Counted from the first letter of the stretch, positions 16,188-24,768 are shown. The stretch is 64,000 nucleotides of DNA from Streptomyces sp. TSRI0281 (GCF_001905125.1 NZ_LWLE01000001.1:522852-586851), one strand, 5' to 3'. Notes: a model not told the origin generated them from the letters alone. Made by a program: numbers and translations.

Positions 16188-17171
16188 GTGGTTAAGCTCT
16201 CCGTCATCGTGCCGTTCTTCAACGTGCAGACATACGCGCCCGACACCCTCAGAAGCCTACGGGCCAATGCCCGCGAGGACTTCGAGTTCATCCTTGTCGA
16301 CGACTGCTCGACCGACGGGACGGCGGACATCCTGCGCCGTGCCCAGGACGACATCCCGGGGGTGGTCGTGCTCAGACACGAACGGAACGGGGGGCTGGCC
16401 ACCGCCCGCAACACGGGGCTGGACTCGGCGCGCGGCCAGTACCTCGCCTTCCTGGACGGGGACGACTGGCTGGCCCCCGGTTTCTACGCCGAACTGCTCG
16501 CCCGCACCGAGGCGTTGGGGTGCGACTTCGTCCGCACCGACCATGTCCAGGTGGAGGGCGCGAGCCGTACGGTGCACCGCGTCCCGCACGGCAGGCGCGA
16601 CAGCGTGACGGACCCGCGCGAGGCGATCCTGCCCGCCGGCCGGTCCACCTCGGTGGACTATCCGTACGCCTGGGCGGGGCTCTACCACCGCAGGCTGCTG
16701 GACCGCGGACTGCTGCATTTCACGGACGGGCTGCGCACCGCCGAGGACCGGCCGTGGATCTGGCGGCTGCACCGCAGCGCGGATTCCTTCGCGGTGCTCG
16801 GAATGCTGGGAATTTTCTACCGGCGCGGAGTGGCTTCCTCGCTGACCCAGATCGGTGATGTGCGTCAGCTCGATTTCATTCGCTCATTCGACCAGGTCAT
16901 CCGGGAAACGGCCGAGGACCGCGACGCGAATCTGCTGCTGCCGAAAGCGGTACGTACGTACTGCGCGATCATTTCCCATCACATGGCCTCGATCGAGAGG
17001 TTCGAACCGTCCGTGGCCCGCACACTGAAATCGCTCAGCTCGGCGGCGCTCAAGCGCATGCCGCAGCCGGTGCTGGACGAAGCGCTCGACTCCATGGACG
17101 TCCAGCGCGCGACCCTGCTGCGCCGGCTGCGGCGGCGGCCCGCCGCCGCGAAGGAGGCGACGGCAGCATGA
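16188..17171 (+). CDS. Glycosyltransferase family 2
   Basis: A 327-residue cytosolic inverting GT-A glycosyltransferase. The N-terminal nucleotide-sugar domain begins at once with KLSVIVPFFN, followed by LVDDCSTDGT (about 39-48) and the metal-binding DGDDW near residue 92. The C-terminal 120 residues are helical and basic, a form seen in wall glycopolymer transferases of the TagF/CpsI-like GT2 type. The GTG at 16188 is preferred over the upstream GTG/ATG because of the TAGCGT box and the short family N-terminus. The stop overlaps the next start (ATGA). Divergent from the neu operon, it probably adds a sugar to the same polymer. Confidence 0.88.
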   Translation: MVKLSVIVPFFNVQTYAPDTLRSLRANAREDFEFILVDDCSTDGTADILRRAQDDIPGVVVLRHERNGGLATARNTGLDSARGQYLAFLDGDDWLAPGFYAELLARTEALGCDFVRTDHVQVEGASRTVHRVPHGRRDSVTDPREAILPAGRSTSVDYPYAWAGLYHRRLLDRGLLHFTDGLRTAEDRPWIWRLHRSADSFAVLGMLGIFYRRGVASSLTQIGDVRQLDFIRSFDQVIRETAEDRDANLLLPKAVRTYCAIISHHMASIERFEPSVARTLKSLSSAALKRMPQPVLDEALDSMDVQRATLLRRLRRRPAAAKEATAA

Positions 17172-18541
17172 GCTTCCCCTCGACGCGCCGCACGACGCAG
17201 ATCTTCGCCGCCTCCACCCTGTACGGCGCGGCCACACTCGCCGCCGCGCTGGACACCGACTGCTTCGGTCCGGCCGACCGCCGCATCCTGCTCGTCTGCA
17301 ACAACGCCGCGATCCCGGAGACCACCCCGGCCCTCGACGCGATGCCGGGCTTCGAGCTGCTGCGCGGCCGTTTCGACGACGTGGTGTCGTGGAACGAGAC
17401 GATCGCCCCGTTCCACCCAAGCCATTGGTCCCCGCGCCCCGACGACGTACCCCTGTGGGAACGGCATCTGCGGCTCGTCTGGGGGCTCGGCGACGACGCC
17501 GTGGAGCTGACGGTCGAGTCGATCCAGGTCAACCCCGCCATGGCGATCGCCCAGATCTTCACCGGGGTGCCGATCGATGTGTACGCCGACGGGCTGATGA
17601 GCTACGGGCCCACCCGCAACAAGATAGATCCGCTGGTGGGGACGCGGGTGCGGCGGCTGCTGCACCTGGATCTGGTGCCGGGTCTGAAGCCGTTGCTGCT
17701 CACCGAGTTCGGGGTACTGCCGCAGATCGTGCGGACCGAGGGCTTCCGCAGGGTGCTGGGTGAGCTGGCCGTCGTACCGGCCGGTCTGCCGTCCGTCGAG
17801 GCGCCCGCGCTGCTGCTCGGCCAGTACCTCTCCGCGCTGGGGCTGATCTCCGCCGCCGAGGAGGAGAACCTGCATCTGCGGATGATGCGGGGCGCGGTGG
17901 CGCTCGGCCACACCCGCCTGGTGTTCAAGCCGCATCCGACGGCCCCGGCCCACTGGTCGAAGGCGATGGAGGCGGAGGCGGAGCGGCTCGGCGCCGAACT
18001 GACCGTGCTGGACGCCGGGATACTCACCGCGCCCGTACTCGCGGAGGTCCTCTACGAACGGATGCGGCCCGCACTGGTCGTCGGCTGCTTCTCCACGGCG
18101 CTGCTCACCGCGTCCGTGTTCTACGGGCTGCCGGTCGCCCGGGTCGGTACGGAAGTGCTGCTGGACCGGCTCTCCCCGTACGAGAACAGCAACCGGATGC
18201 CGGTCACCCTGGTGGACGTGCTGCTGCCCGAGCTCGGTGACCGGGCGGCGGTGCTGGAGCAGCGGCCTTCGGACGGCGCCGAGACGGAGGTGTCCGCCCT
18301 GGTCGCCGCGGTCGGGTTCGCCATGCAGCCGAGGATCCATCCGGGGCTGCGGCCGGACGCGGAGCGGTATCTCGCGGCGCGGCTGACGCCGTCGACCTGG
18401 CGGTACTTCAAGCGGCGCCGTCTCACGTCGCTGGCGCTGCCGGGGGCGGTGCCGTCCCAGTTCGCTTTCCTGCCGCGCAACGCGACGGTACGCAGGGTGG
18501 CGAAGCGGGCGCGGTCGCTGCGGCGGGCGGTGCGCCGGTAG
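17168..18541 (+). CDS. Polysialyltransferase-family glycosyltransferase
   Basis: A 457-residue protein similar to the alpha-2,8-polysialyltransferase family. An N-terminal half starts with TTQIFAASTLYGAATLAAAL. The C-terminal nucleotide-sugar half has LVFKPHPTAP (about residue 257) and VVGCFSTALLTASVFYGLPVARVG (about 305-328). The KPHP and the S/T-rich loop are the recognised polysialyltransferase and capsule-transferase motifs. It may polymerise the nonulosonic acid or add it to the chain. The ATG overlaps the GT2 stop by four bases. Its C-terminus is very basic (RRVAKRARSLRRAVRR), suggesting membrane-surface association. Confidence 0.75.
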   Translation: MSFPSTRRTTQIFAASTLYGAATLAAALDTDCFGPADRRILLVCNNAAIPETTPALDAMPGFELLRGRFDDVVSWNETIAPFHPSHWSPRPDDVPLWERHLRLVWGLGDDAVELTVESIQVNPAMAIAQIFTGVPIDVYADGLMSYGPTRNKIDPLVGTRVRRLLHLDLVPGLKPLLLTEFGVLPQIVRTEGFRRVLGELAVVPAGLPSVEAPALLLGQYLSALGLISAAEEENLHLRMMRGAVALGHTRLVFKPHPTAPAHWSKAMEAEAERLGAELTVLDAGILTAPVLAEVLYERMRPALVVGCFSTALLTASVFYGLPVARVGTEVLLDRLSPYENSNRMPVTLVDVLLPELGDRAAVLEQRPSDGAETEVSALVAAVGFAMQPRIHPGLRPDAERYLAARLTPSTWRYFKRRRLTSLALPGAVPSQFAFLPRNATVRRVAKRARSLRRAVRR

Positions 18542-18567
18542 GCACGGTCGCGGTGACGGCCACGAGC

Positions 18568-18603
18568 GGTGGGGCGGGTCCGGTCGTCCGGGCCCGCCCC
18601 ACC
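18568..18603. terminator. Terminator hairpin after the polysialyltransferase-like gene
   Basis: GGTGGGGCGGG (18568-18578) pairs perfectly with CCCGCCCCACC (18593-18603). The inner bases TCCGG/CCGGG extend the stem with one G-T pair around a TCGT loop. Confidence 0.75.
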
Positions 18604-18745
18604 GTTCGTCGTGCCGTTCGTCGCAACCGCCCCTCGTGCCGCCCGTCGCAACCGGTTCGTCGTACCGCTCGCCGTGCCGTTCGTCGTATCGCCAGGCGTG
18701 CCGCTCGTCGCAACCGTCCGTCGTGCCGTTCCTCGTACGACGGCT
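18601..18745. repeat. Degenerate tandem repeats of a GTCGTGCCGTTCGTCGCAACC-like unit
   Basis: Between two convergent genes, about 145 bases consist almost wholly of imperfect copies of a roughly 24-base unit built from CCGTTCGTCGT and CGTCGCAACCG words. Spacing and sequence vary, so it is neither a CRISPR array nor a coding repeat. No stop-free frame here has a family match I recognise. Confidence 0.7.
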
Positions 18746-18760
18746 TCGTGCTCAGGGACC

Positions 18761-21142
18761 CTAGCGCCCGAGGATCACGCGCAGGTCCGCCGCGTTCGCC
18801 TCGGTGACCTTCCACAGTTCCTGCTGGCGGCCGTGCACATCGGCCACCGTCGCCGCGTGGTCGGCCAGCAGTCCGGCCGCCCGTTCGGTGAGGCGGGCGC
18901 CGAGGTGCCGGTCGTGGACCGAGATGCCCCACTCGGGCCGCTCGATGTCGGCCAGGAAGTACGCCATCTTGGGGTGCGAGATCAGGCTGATGACCGGCGT
19001 CCCGCAGCCGAACGGGATCATGCCCGCGTGTCCGCGCATCCCGATGACCAGCTTCGTCCGGGCGTAGGTGTCCCGGATCGCGTCGTTCTCGAAGTCGTAC
19101 ATCGGGATGACCGGCAGCGAGATGCCGTGTTCGCGCCGCAGGTCGAACGCGATCCGCTCGTCGTCCAGCGAGTGCGCGACGCACTTCACCTCGGCCAGCT
19201 CGCCCAGCGCGGTGACGGCGGTGGCCATCTCGGCGAGGAAGTGCCCGTAGTCGTGGCCGAAGCGGAGCCCGGCGCGGTCGTACGCGGCGTTGACCAGGAT
19301 GGTGTCCTCGCGAGCGGCGGGGTCCCGCCAGCCGTCGACCAGCTGTCGGGTGACCGTGGTCGGGCAGGGCTGGAAGCGGACCTTGTGGTGCAGCTCGGGC
19401 GGCAGGAGGTCGCGGACCTTCTCGATGGAGCCGTGGTTGCGCAGCCCGAAGAACGCGGAGCGCTCCACCAGCCTGCGCAGGCTGGACAGGAAACGGTCGC
19501 GGCCGTGTCCGTACGCCTGTCCGTCGAAGGCGTTGAAGCCGACCGCGTACACCACGACGGGTACGTCGATCCGCTCCAGCAGCTCGTCGGGCACGTTCCA
19601 CTGCCAGCCGCTGTTGCCGTTCGGCGCGGTGTCCGGGATGAAGAGTCCGCCGCCGCCGATGACCAGACCGCGGCGGTCGTTGACCCGCTCCAGGGCCGCC
19701 TCGTCGAAGAGCCGGTGTGCGTGGACGGAGTGCCAGCGGTCGGGCCCCGTGTCCTGGCCGAAGGCCAGCCGTACGCTCTCGGGCAGCAGCTTGTCGCCCG
19801 CGTTGCCCTGGCGCTCCATGTAGAAGGCGACATGGGCCAGTTGGCCGGAGGCGGGGCCCCCGGCCGGCGGGGCGGAGTCGGTGGTGCGCAGGTGCATCAG
19901 CCGGTTGGCCCGGTGCGTCGGGTCCACGCCGAGGCCCTGCCGGGCGTATGCCGCGGCCTCGGTGTCGTCGCCGTGGATCCAGGCGATCTGGGCGAGCCGG
20001 CCGAACGCGGTCGCGGCCCGGTTCGGCGCCGCGGTGGCCAGCAGCAGCTGGGCGCGGGCCTCCTCGTACCGGGACACGCTCATCAGGGCGTGGCCGAGCA
20101 CCTCGTGCGGCCATGCCTCGTCGACCGGGATACGGACCCGGCCCAGCAGGTCCACGGCCTCCTGGTACTCCCCCGCGCCGATCCGGGCCGCGGCGACCTT
20201 GCGGGCGCTCTCCACGTCGGCGGTGCGCAGGACGTGCGGGGTGCCGTAGTGGACCAGCAGGTCGTGGTGCTTGGGCCCGTTCGCGGCGAGGTACGCGGCG
20301 TGGAAGTCGGCGTCGGACAGCTCGTACTCGTGCCAGCGGGCCTCGGCCGCGCCGTACCCCGCCTCACCGCCCTGCCAGGGCTTGTGGCGCCCGGTGAAGT
20401 GCAGGATCGCGGTGTCGTCGGGGACCGGGAGGTCGCCCGAGAGCCGCCGCTTGACGAAGTTGTAGCGGGCGTCCAGGTGGACGAAGCCGCCGTCCAGCAC
20501 GGCGTTGAGGATGCCCTGGTCGTGCTTGTCCAGCTCGTACGAACCGGCCCGGCCGACCTCGTCCAGCTCGGCGCAGAACGTGTCGCTCAGATACTCGCGC
20601 TGGATGACCAGCAGCCCGCTGTTGAGCTTGTGCTGCCCGTAGAAGAACTGCGGGACGGCGGCGAGGCCGTCGCGCAGCCGGAGCAGTTCGCCCAGGTCGC
20701 CGAGGACCACCATGTCGGTGTCCAGGGTGATCACGGTGTCGTAGTCGCGCACACGGAACACATCGAGGATGAAGTACGCCTTGCGGACCAGGTAGTTGTC
20801 CTGGTCGCCCTTGGCGTAGGTGTCGTAGTGCTCGGCGTCCACGCGCCGGAATTCGACGCGTGGGTGCAGGGCGCGGATTCGCGCGACCGAGTCGGGGCGC
20901 AGCCCGTCGTGCAGGACGAGGAAGTCCTCGCAGACCTGCGGGTTGGAGAGGGCGAGGCTGCGCAGCAGGGTGAGGAAGCCGGGCAGGTAGTTCTCGTCCA
21001 CGAAGCTCGCGAACGCGACGCGGCGCTTGCCGGTGAGCGCGTTCGCGGAGGCGGGAGAAGTCACGGGCGCGGAACTCACGGGCGCGGAGCGCGGGGAGCC
21101 GGAACGCGGGGAGGTGGAACTCACGGAGGTGGGAGTCGTCAT
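18761..21142 (-). CDS. GT8-like glycosyltransferase fused to polysaccharide pyruvyl transferase
   Basis: A 793-residue fusion. After a Ser/Pro-rich leader (1-38), residues 40-300 form a GT8-like GT-A domain (VAFASFVDENYLPGFLTLL, metal motif DTDMVVLG at 141-148, and KLNSGLLVI). Residues 320-425 are helical and TPR-like (EVLGHALMSVSRYEEARAQL). Residues 435-793 are a polysaccharide pyruvyl transferase domain (NAGDKLLPESVRLAFG, GLVIGGGGLFIPD, MRGHAGMIPFGCGTPVI), which adds ketal pyruvate from PEP to sugars. The protein could both add a hexose and pyruvylate the chain, giving acidic groups. Its ATG overlaps the stop of the GT29-like gene (ATGA). Confidence 0.85.
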   Translation of the reverse strand: MTTPTSVSSTSPRSGSPRSAPVSSAPVTSPASANALTGKRRVAFASFVDENYLPGFLTLLRSLALSNPQVCEDFLVLHDGLRPDSVARIRALHPRVEFRRVDAEHYDTYAKGDQDNYLVRKAYFILDVFRVRDYDTVITLDTDMVVLGDLGELLRLRDGLAAVPQFFYGQHKLNSGLLVIQREYLSDTFCAELDEVGRAGSYELDKHDQGILNAVLDGGFVHLDARYNFVKRRLSGDLPVPDDTAILHFTGRHKPWQGGEAGYGAAEARWHEYELSDADFHAAYLAANGPKHHDLLVHYGTPHVLRTADVESARKVAAARIGAGEYQEAVDLLGRVRIPVDEAWPHEVLGHALMSVSRYEEARAQLLLATAAPNRAATAFGRLAQIAWIHGDDTEAAAYARQGLGVDPTHRANRLMHLRTTDSAPPAGGPASGQLAHVAFYMERQGNAGDKLLPESVRLAFGQDTGPDRWHSVHAHRLFDEAALERVNDRRGLVIGGGGLFIPDTAPNGNSGWQWNVPDELLERIDVPVVVYAVGFNAFDGQAYGHGRDRFLSSLRRLVERSAFFGLRNHGSIEKVRDLLPPELHHKVRFQPCPTTVTRQLVDGWRDPAAREDTILVNAAYDRAGLRFGHDYGHFLAEMATAVTALGELAEVKCVAHSLDDERIAFDLRREHGISLPVIPMYDFENDAIRDTYARTKLVIGMRGHAGMIPFGCGTPVISLISHPKMAYFLADIERPEWGISVHDRHLGARLTERAAGLLADHAATVADVHGRQQELWKVTEANAADLRVILGR

Positions 21143-22767
21143 CGCAGTCGTATCCTCGTATCGGTGACGCTCTGGGCGCGTTCCATGACCCACGCCTTTT
21201 CGCTGGTGTACTCGTGCACGGACGTGATGGGCATCCGCATGGCCTCGGGCAGCCGGTAGGCGCCGCTCTCGTAGAAGTCGAAGCCGATCAGGTCGATGCG
21301 CGGGCTGACGTCCAGGAAGTCCAGCAGCCACAGCATGTTGAACCCGGTGGTGGGTATCGCGGGCCACTCCTCCGTGCCGACGCGCCCGATGTCGCGCATC
21401 GGCCAGCGCAGCGACTCGTCGCCCAGGTATGTCTGCGCGCCCGGCACCAGCCGGTTGCGCAGCGAGTGCTTCCAGTCGCCGGAGACGCCGCCGAAGATCA
21501 GCCGGGTGTCCACGCGCCGGTCCCAGTTGAAGCCGTGCTTGTGGATGCTGACGTGGATGTCGGTGCGCCCGCCGGTCGCCACCGGGTCGATCCGGTACGA
21601 GTTGAAGCGCACGACCAGGTCGTAGGCGTCGATCTCGGCGCCGAGCGAACCGGAGCCGACACGCTGCGAGTTGGCGATCAGACAGATCGACTTTCCCGCG
21701 ATGCGGTTGCGGAACTCGCCGAGGGTCAGCCAGCGGACACCGCCGAAGGTGGGGTCGTCGACCGGGCCGCGCATACGGAGTCTGCGCTGCTCGGCGTAGA
21801 GCGCAGTGAGCTCGGCGAGTTCGGTGAGTTCGGTGAGCTCGGCCGTCTCACCGGGTCCACCGGCTCCACCGGCTCCACCGGGTCCGGAGTGCTGCGAGCG
21901 ATCGCGGGGCCCGGTTCCGTCGTACGTACCACCGCCGCTGCCGCCGCCCGGGATTCCGGCGGCCTCCCGGGCCAGGCCGAGGTACTGGGACACCGTCTCC
22001 TGGACCTCGGTGACCGGAGTGCCGTCGCGGCTCTGGGCCAGCAGCGCGCCGATCAGCCGGGCCCTGGCCCCGGACCGGTCGCCGCGCGCCCGCAGGTCCA
22101 GGCCCGCGGCCCAGGACTCGGTGACGGGCCGGGCGGCGAACTCCTGGGCCTCGGGGCAGCTGCGGGCCAGCCGGTGCAGCAGCTCGCCCCGGAGCCGGGC
22201 GCCCTCCCGCAGCCCGGCGACCTTGGCGGCCACACCGAACCCGTCGTCCTCGGTGAACGCGAGGTAGCGCTCATACGCGGCGACGGCGGCGCTCTCCTGG
22301 CCCGTCGCCTCCAGGATGCGGGCCCGCAGCCGCCAGCCGGCCCGGGAGCGCTTGCGCTGGGTGAGCACGGTGTCCGCGATAAGGAGGGCGAGCTTCCGCT
22401 CGTCCTCGTAGTCGCAGTCCAGCGCCTTGTTCCCGGCGGCGAGCAGCGGATCCAGCAGGTCGTCGCCGAGGACGAGGGCCGCGCCCGGCTCCTTGCCCGG
22501 CCGCCGCAGCAGCGGAAGCCCGGCCGCCGCGGGGGCCGCCGGGACCGACGCGGCGTGGGCGGCGAGGAGTTGGCGCAGCGCTTCCGCGAGTGCCGTACGA
22601 CGACGGTCCAGGCCCGCGACGAGCTTTCCGCTGTGCGCGGCGCAGGCGCGCAGACAGGTCTCCAGGTCGGTGGGGGTGACGTCGGCGGCCTCGGGGCCAC
22701 CGCCTTCGGGCGGTACCTGGACCTCCGCGTCACGTTGCCGTGGCCAGCGGGTGCGGGCTTTCGTCAT
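21139..22767 (-). CDS. GT29-like sialyltransferase with helical N-terminal region
   Basis: A 542-residue protein. Residues 1-300 are alanine-rich, helical and repeat-like (CDYEDERKLALLIADTVL; AYERYLAFTED), resembling a TPR array. A Gly-rich linker and a TELTELAEL repeat follow (about 300-330). The C-terminal 185 residues carry sialylmotifs of eukaryotic-type GT29 enzymes: a large motif (358-393, GKSICLIANSQRVG then IDAYDLVVRFN), a small motif (471-499, TTGFNMLWLLDF then IDLIGFDFY) and a very small motif HEYTSE (518-523). Substrate would be a CMP-nonulosonate made by the neighbouring NeuB/NeuA. ATG at 22767 has GGAG five bases upstream. Assignment is by motif and needs a profile search. Confidence 0.75.
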   Translation of the reverse strand: MTKARTRWPRQRDAEVQVPPEGGGPEAADVTPTDLETCLRACAAHSGKLVAGLDRRRTALAEALRQLLAAHAASVPAAPAAAGLPLLRRPGKEPGAALVLGDDLLDPLLAAGNKALDCDYEDERKLALLIADTVLTQRKRSRAGWRLRARILEATGQESAAVAAYERYLAFTEDDGFGVAAKVAGLREGARLRGELLHRLARSCPEAQEFAARPVTESWAAGLDLRARGDRSGARARLIGALLAQSRDGTPVTEVQETVSQYLGLAREAAGIPGGGSGGGTYDGTGPRDRSQHSGPGGAGGAGGPGETAELTELTELAELTALYAEQRRLRMRGPVDDPTFGGVRWLTLGEFRNRIAGKSICLIANSQRVGSGSLGAEIDAYDLVVRFNSYRIDPVATGGRTDIHVSIHKHGFNWDRRVDTRLIFGGVSGDWKHSLRNRLVPGAQTYLGDESLRWPMRDIGRVGTEEWPAIPTTGFNMLWLLDFLDVSPRIDLIGFDFYESGAYRLPEAMRMPITSVHEYTSEKAWVMERAQSVTDTRIRLR

Positions 22768-23029
22768 GGCGCTCCAAGCGTCTGATGCCCGTGGGGGGGA
22801 GGGGGCGGGGCGTGCGTAGCGGTGTCCGGGACCTCCCCGTGTCCGTCTCCGGCGGAACGGAGCGGCGGGAGTCCGCAGAGCGGGTTGTGGTTTCGCGCCA
22901 CCGTAGGAAACCTGGACGGCGCTTGGATGAACTCGCCCTGTCGACCCGGAAAACTGCGTGCCTCCCGGGCGTTTCGGCCCCTCTTCCGGTCCTACGCTGA
23001 CGCGGCGCACCGGCTGAAATGGAGTGGCC
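22768..23029. other. Divergent intergenic region, no gene recognised
   Basis: This 262-bp gap separates the GT29-like gene and the acyltransferase gene. It must hold two promoters. TACGCT at 22993-22998 is a possible -10 for the plus strand, but I find no matching -35. No RNA gene was recognised. Confidence 0.4.
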
Positions 23030-24238
23030 TTGACCATCACACCGCAGGACGCGGGCACGGCGCCCCGCGCCGCCACGCTCCCCCTCCCCGCTCCCCCGGG
23101 CACCCCGCGGGACACCCCGGAGGCAACGTCCGGGGCCCTGCCGCGGGAGTCCCCGCCCGCGCGGCCGAGGGTCCGGATGCGTGCCCTGGACGGGCTGCGG
23201 CTGCTCGCCGCGCTGATGGTCGCGGGCTACCACTACGGCGGCCGGGGCGGTGACATCACCGAGGCATGGGGCAGTTCCGCGGCCGTGCAGTTCCCGTCCG
23301 CCCACACCTGGCTCGCCTATGGGTGCCTCGGGGTGCAGATCTTCTTCGTGATCAGCGGTTTCGTGATCTGCATGAGCGGCTGGGGGCGCTCGCTGAGCGC
23401 GTTCTTCGCCTCGCGCGTCTCCCGGCTGATGCCCGCGTACTGGGTGGCCGTCGCCCTGGTGACCCTGGTCTTCGCGCTGCCCTGGGTGGCGTACGAGGCG
23501 GTGTCGCCCAGTGACGCGCTGGTCAACATGACGCTGCTCCAGCAGCCGTTGGGAGTGGACCGGGTGCTGGGGGTGTGCTGGACGCTCTGGGCGGAGGTGC
23601 GGTTCTACGCCCTGTTCGCGCTGTGTGTCGTGCTGCCCGGGGCGAACCGGCGGCGGGTGGTGCTGTTCTGCGCCGTGTGGACGCTGGCGGCGGCGCTGGC
23701 GAAGGCGTCGGGCGAAGGGTTCCTCGATGTGCTCCTGATGCCGGAGTACGCCCCGTACTTCATCGGCGGCATCGGTCTCTACCTCGTCCACCGGGACCGC
23801 CGGGACGCCCTGGCCTGGGGCATCGTCGGGGTGAGCTGGCTGCTGGGCCAGCACTACGCGGTGGCGGACCTGTGGCACCCGGACAGCCAGGACGCCTTCT
23901 CCTACCGCTCGGCCACGGTGATCGTCCTGGTCGTGACGGCGGGCTTCGCGGCGGTGGCGGCCATCGCGCTGGGGGCCCTGAACCGCGTCGACTGGCAGTG
24001 GCTCACGGTCGCGGGGGCGCTGACGTACCCCTTCTACCTGGTGCACGAACACCTCGGATGGGTGGTGGTGGGGGCGCTGCACCGGGGGCTGGGAATTCCG
24101 GCGTGGGCGACGTTCGTCCTGACGGTGGCGGCGATGCTGGGCCTGGCCTGGCTCCTGCACCGCTTCGTGGAGCGGCGGTTCACTCCGCTGCTGCGGGACG
24201 CCCTCTCACGAACGGCCCTTGACCTCAAGCGCGGTTGA
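23030..24238 (+). CDS. Membrane acyltransferase, OafA/YrhL (acyltransferase 3) family
   Basis: A protein of about 402 residues with ten or so membrane segments that O-acylates surface sugars. After a Pro-rich cytoplasmic leader (1-45), the family signature follows: RMRALDGLRLLAALMVAGYH, then GVQIFFVISGFVI with the conserved F-F-x-I-S-G-F core, and FFASRVSRLMPAYW. TTG at 23030 is preferred because GGAG lies five bases upstream; the GTG at 23024 overlaps that site. It lies beside the nonulosonate glycosyltransferases, so O-acetylation of the polymer is the likely role. Confidence 0.88.
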   Translation: MTITPQDAGTAPRAATLPLPAPPGTPRDTPEATSGALPRESPPARPRVRMRALDGLRLLAALMVAGYHYGGRGGDITEAWGSSAAVQFPSAHTWLAYGCLGVQIFFVISGFVICMSGWGRSLSAFFASRVSRLMPAYWVAVALVTLVFALPWVAYEAVSPSDALVNMTLLQQPLGVDRVLGVCWTLWAEVRFYALFALCVVLPGANRRRVVLFCAVWTLAAALAKASGEGFLDVLLMPEYAPYFIGGIGLYLVHRDRRDALAWGIVGVSWLLGQHYAVADLWHPDSQDAFSYRSATVIVLVVTAGFAAVAAIALGALNRVDWQWLTVAGALTYPFYLVHEHLGWVVVGALHRGLGIPAWATFVLTVAAMLGLAWLLHRFVERRFTPLLRDALSRTALDLKRG

Positions 24239-24249
24239 GTTCCTACCGT
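24219..24249 (+). promoter_or_regulatory. Promoter of the leaderless MarR gene
   Basis: TTGACC (24219-24224), a 19-base spacer and TACCGT (24244-24249) ending seven bases before ATG 24257. The promoter overlaps the 3' end of the acyltransferase gene. Both boxes and the leaderless spacing agree. Confidence 0.55.
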
Positions 24250-24256
24250 CGGGGCC

Positions 24257-24715
24257 ATGGACTACTCACACGATGACGCGGGACTCGCCAAGCAGCCGAT
24301 CGGGTACTGGAGTTGGGCCGCGCACAAGGCGACCGTGACCCACATCCGGGCGGCGCTCTCGGAACAGGGACTGACCCAGCCCCGGTGGTGGGTGCTCAAC
24401 CAGCTCGCCGACGCGGACGAAACGGGCCGGGTCCGCGAGGAGGTGGTGACGATGCTCAAGGGCTATCTCGATGTCGGGGACGGGATGGAACCCGAGGTCG
24501 ACACCCTGATCGAACACGGTCTGGTCACCCAGGCCCCGGACACCCGGCTGCGGCTGACCGCCGAGGGGCGCGCGGTGCGCGAACGGGCCGTCGTCCGCGT
24601 GACGCGGGCCAGTGCGGAGATCCACACCGACATCCCCACCGAGGAGTACGTCGCGGCGCTCAAGGTCCTCCAGCGCATGATCCACAACGTCGGCGGCAAG
24701 GCCTGGCACCACTGA
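24257..24715 (+). CDS. MarR-family winged-helix regulator
   Basis: A 152-residue DNA-binding protein with the MarR fold. A helical N-terminus (WSWAAHKATVTHIRAAL) is followed by the helix-turn-helix region (TQPRWWVLNQLADAD...REEVVTMLKGYL), the wing (LVTQAPDTRLRLTAEGRAVRERA) and a C-terminal dimer helix. It probably dimerises and represses a small set of genes, possibly itself or the convergent exporter. Ligand and targets are unknown. The ATG has no ribosome site but is preceded by a well-formed promoter at leaderless spacing. Confidence 0.85.
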   Translation: MDYSHDDAGLAKQPIGYWSWAAHKATVTHIRAALSEQGLTQPRWWVLNQLADADETGRVREEVVTMLKGYLDVGDGMEPEVDTLIEHGLVTQAPDTRLRLTAEGRAVRERAVVRVTRASAEIHTDIPTEEYVAALKVLQRMIHNVGGKAWHH

Positions 24716-24737
24716 GCCGGGCGCCGGCGGCGACCTG

Positions 24738-24768
24738 CCGGGCCCGGAAACCGCTGAGCCGGGCCCGG
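24738..24768. terminator. Bidirectional terminator between MarR and LeuE-type genes
   Basis: Two copies of the self-complementary decamer CCGGGCCCGG (24738-24747 and 24759-24768) flank an 11-base loop in the 57-bp convergent gap. Confidence 0.75.

Noticed and set aside
18601..18745. CRISPR-like array
   Set aside because: Repeats are degenerate, unevenly spaced and have no unique spacers; no cas gene is present.
18569..21259. Very long open frame on the plus strand opposite the GT8-pyruvyltransferase gene
   Set aside because: It is a high-GC shadow: its composition is Gly/Arg/Val/Asp-rich without domains, while the minus strand has clear family motifs throughout.
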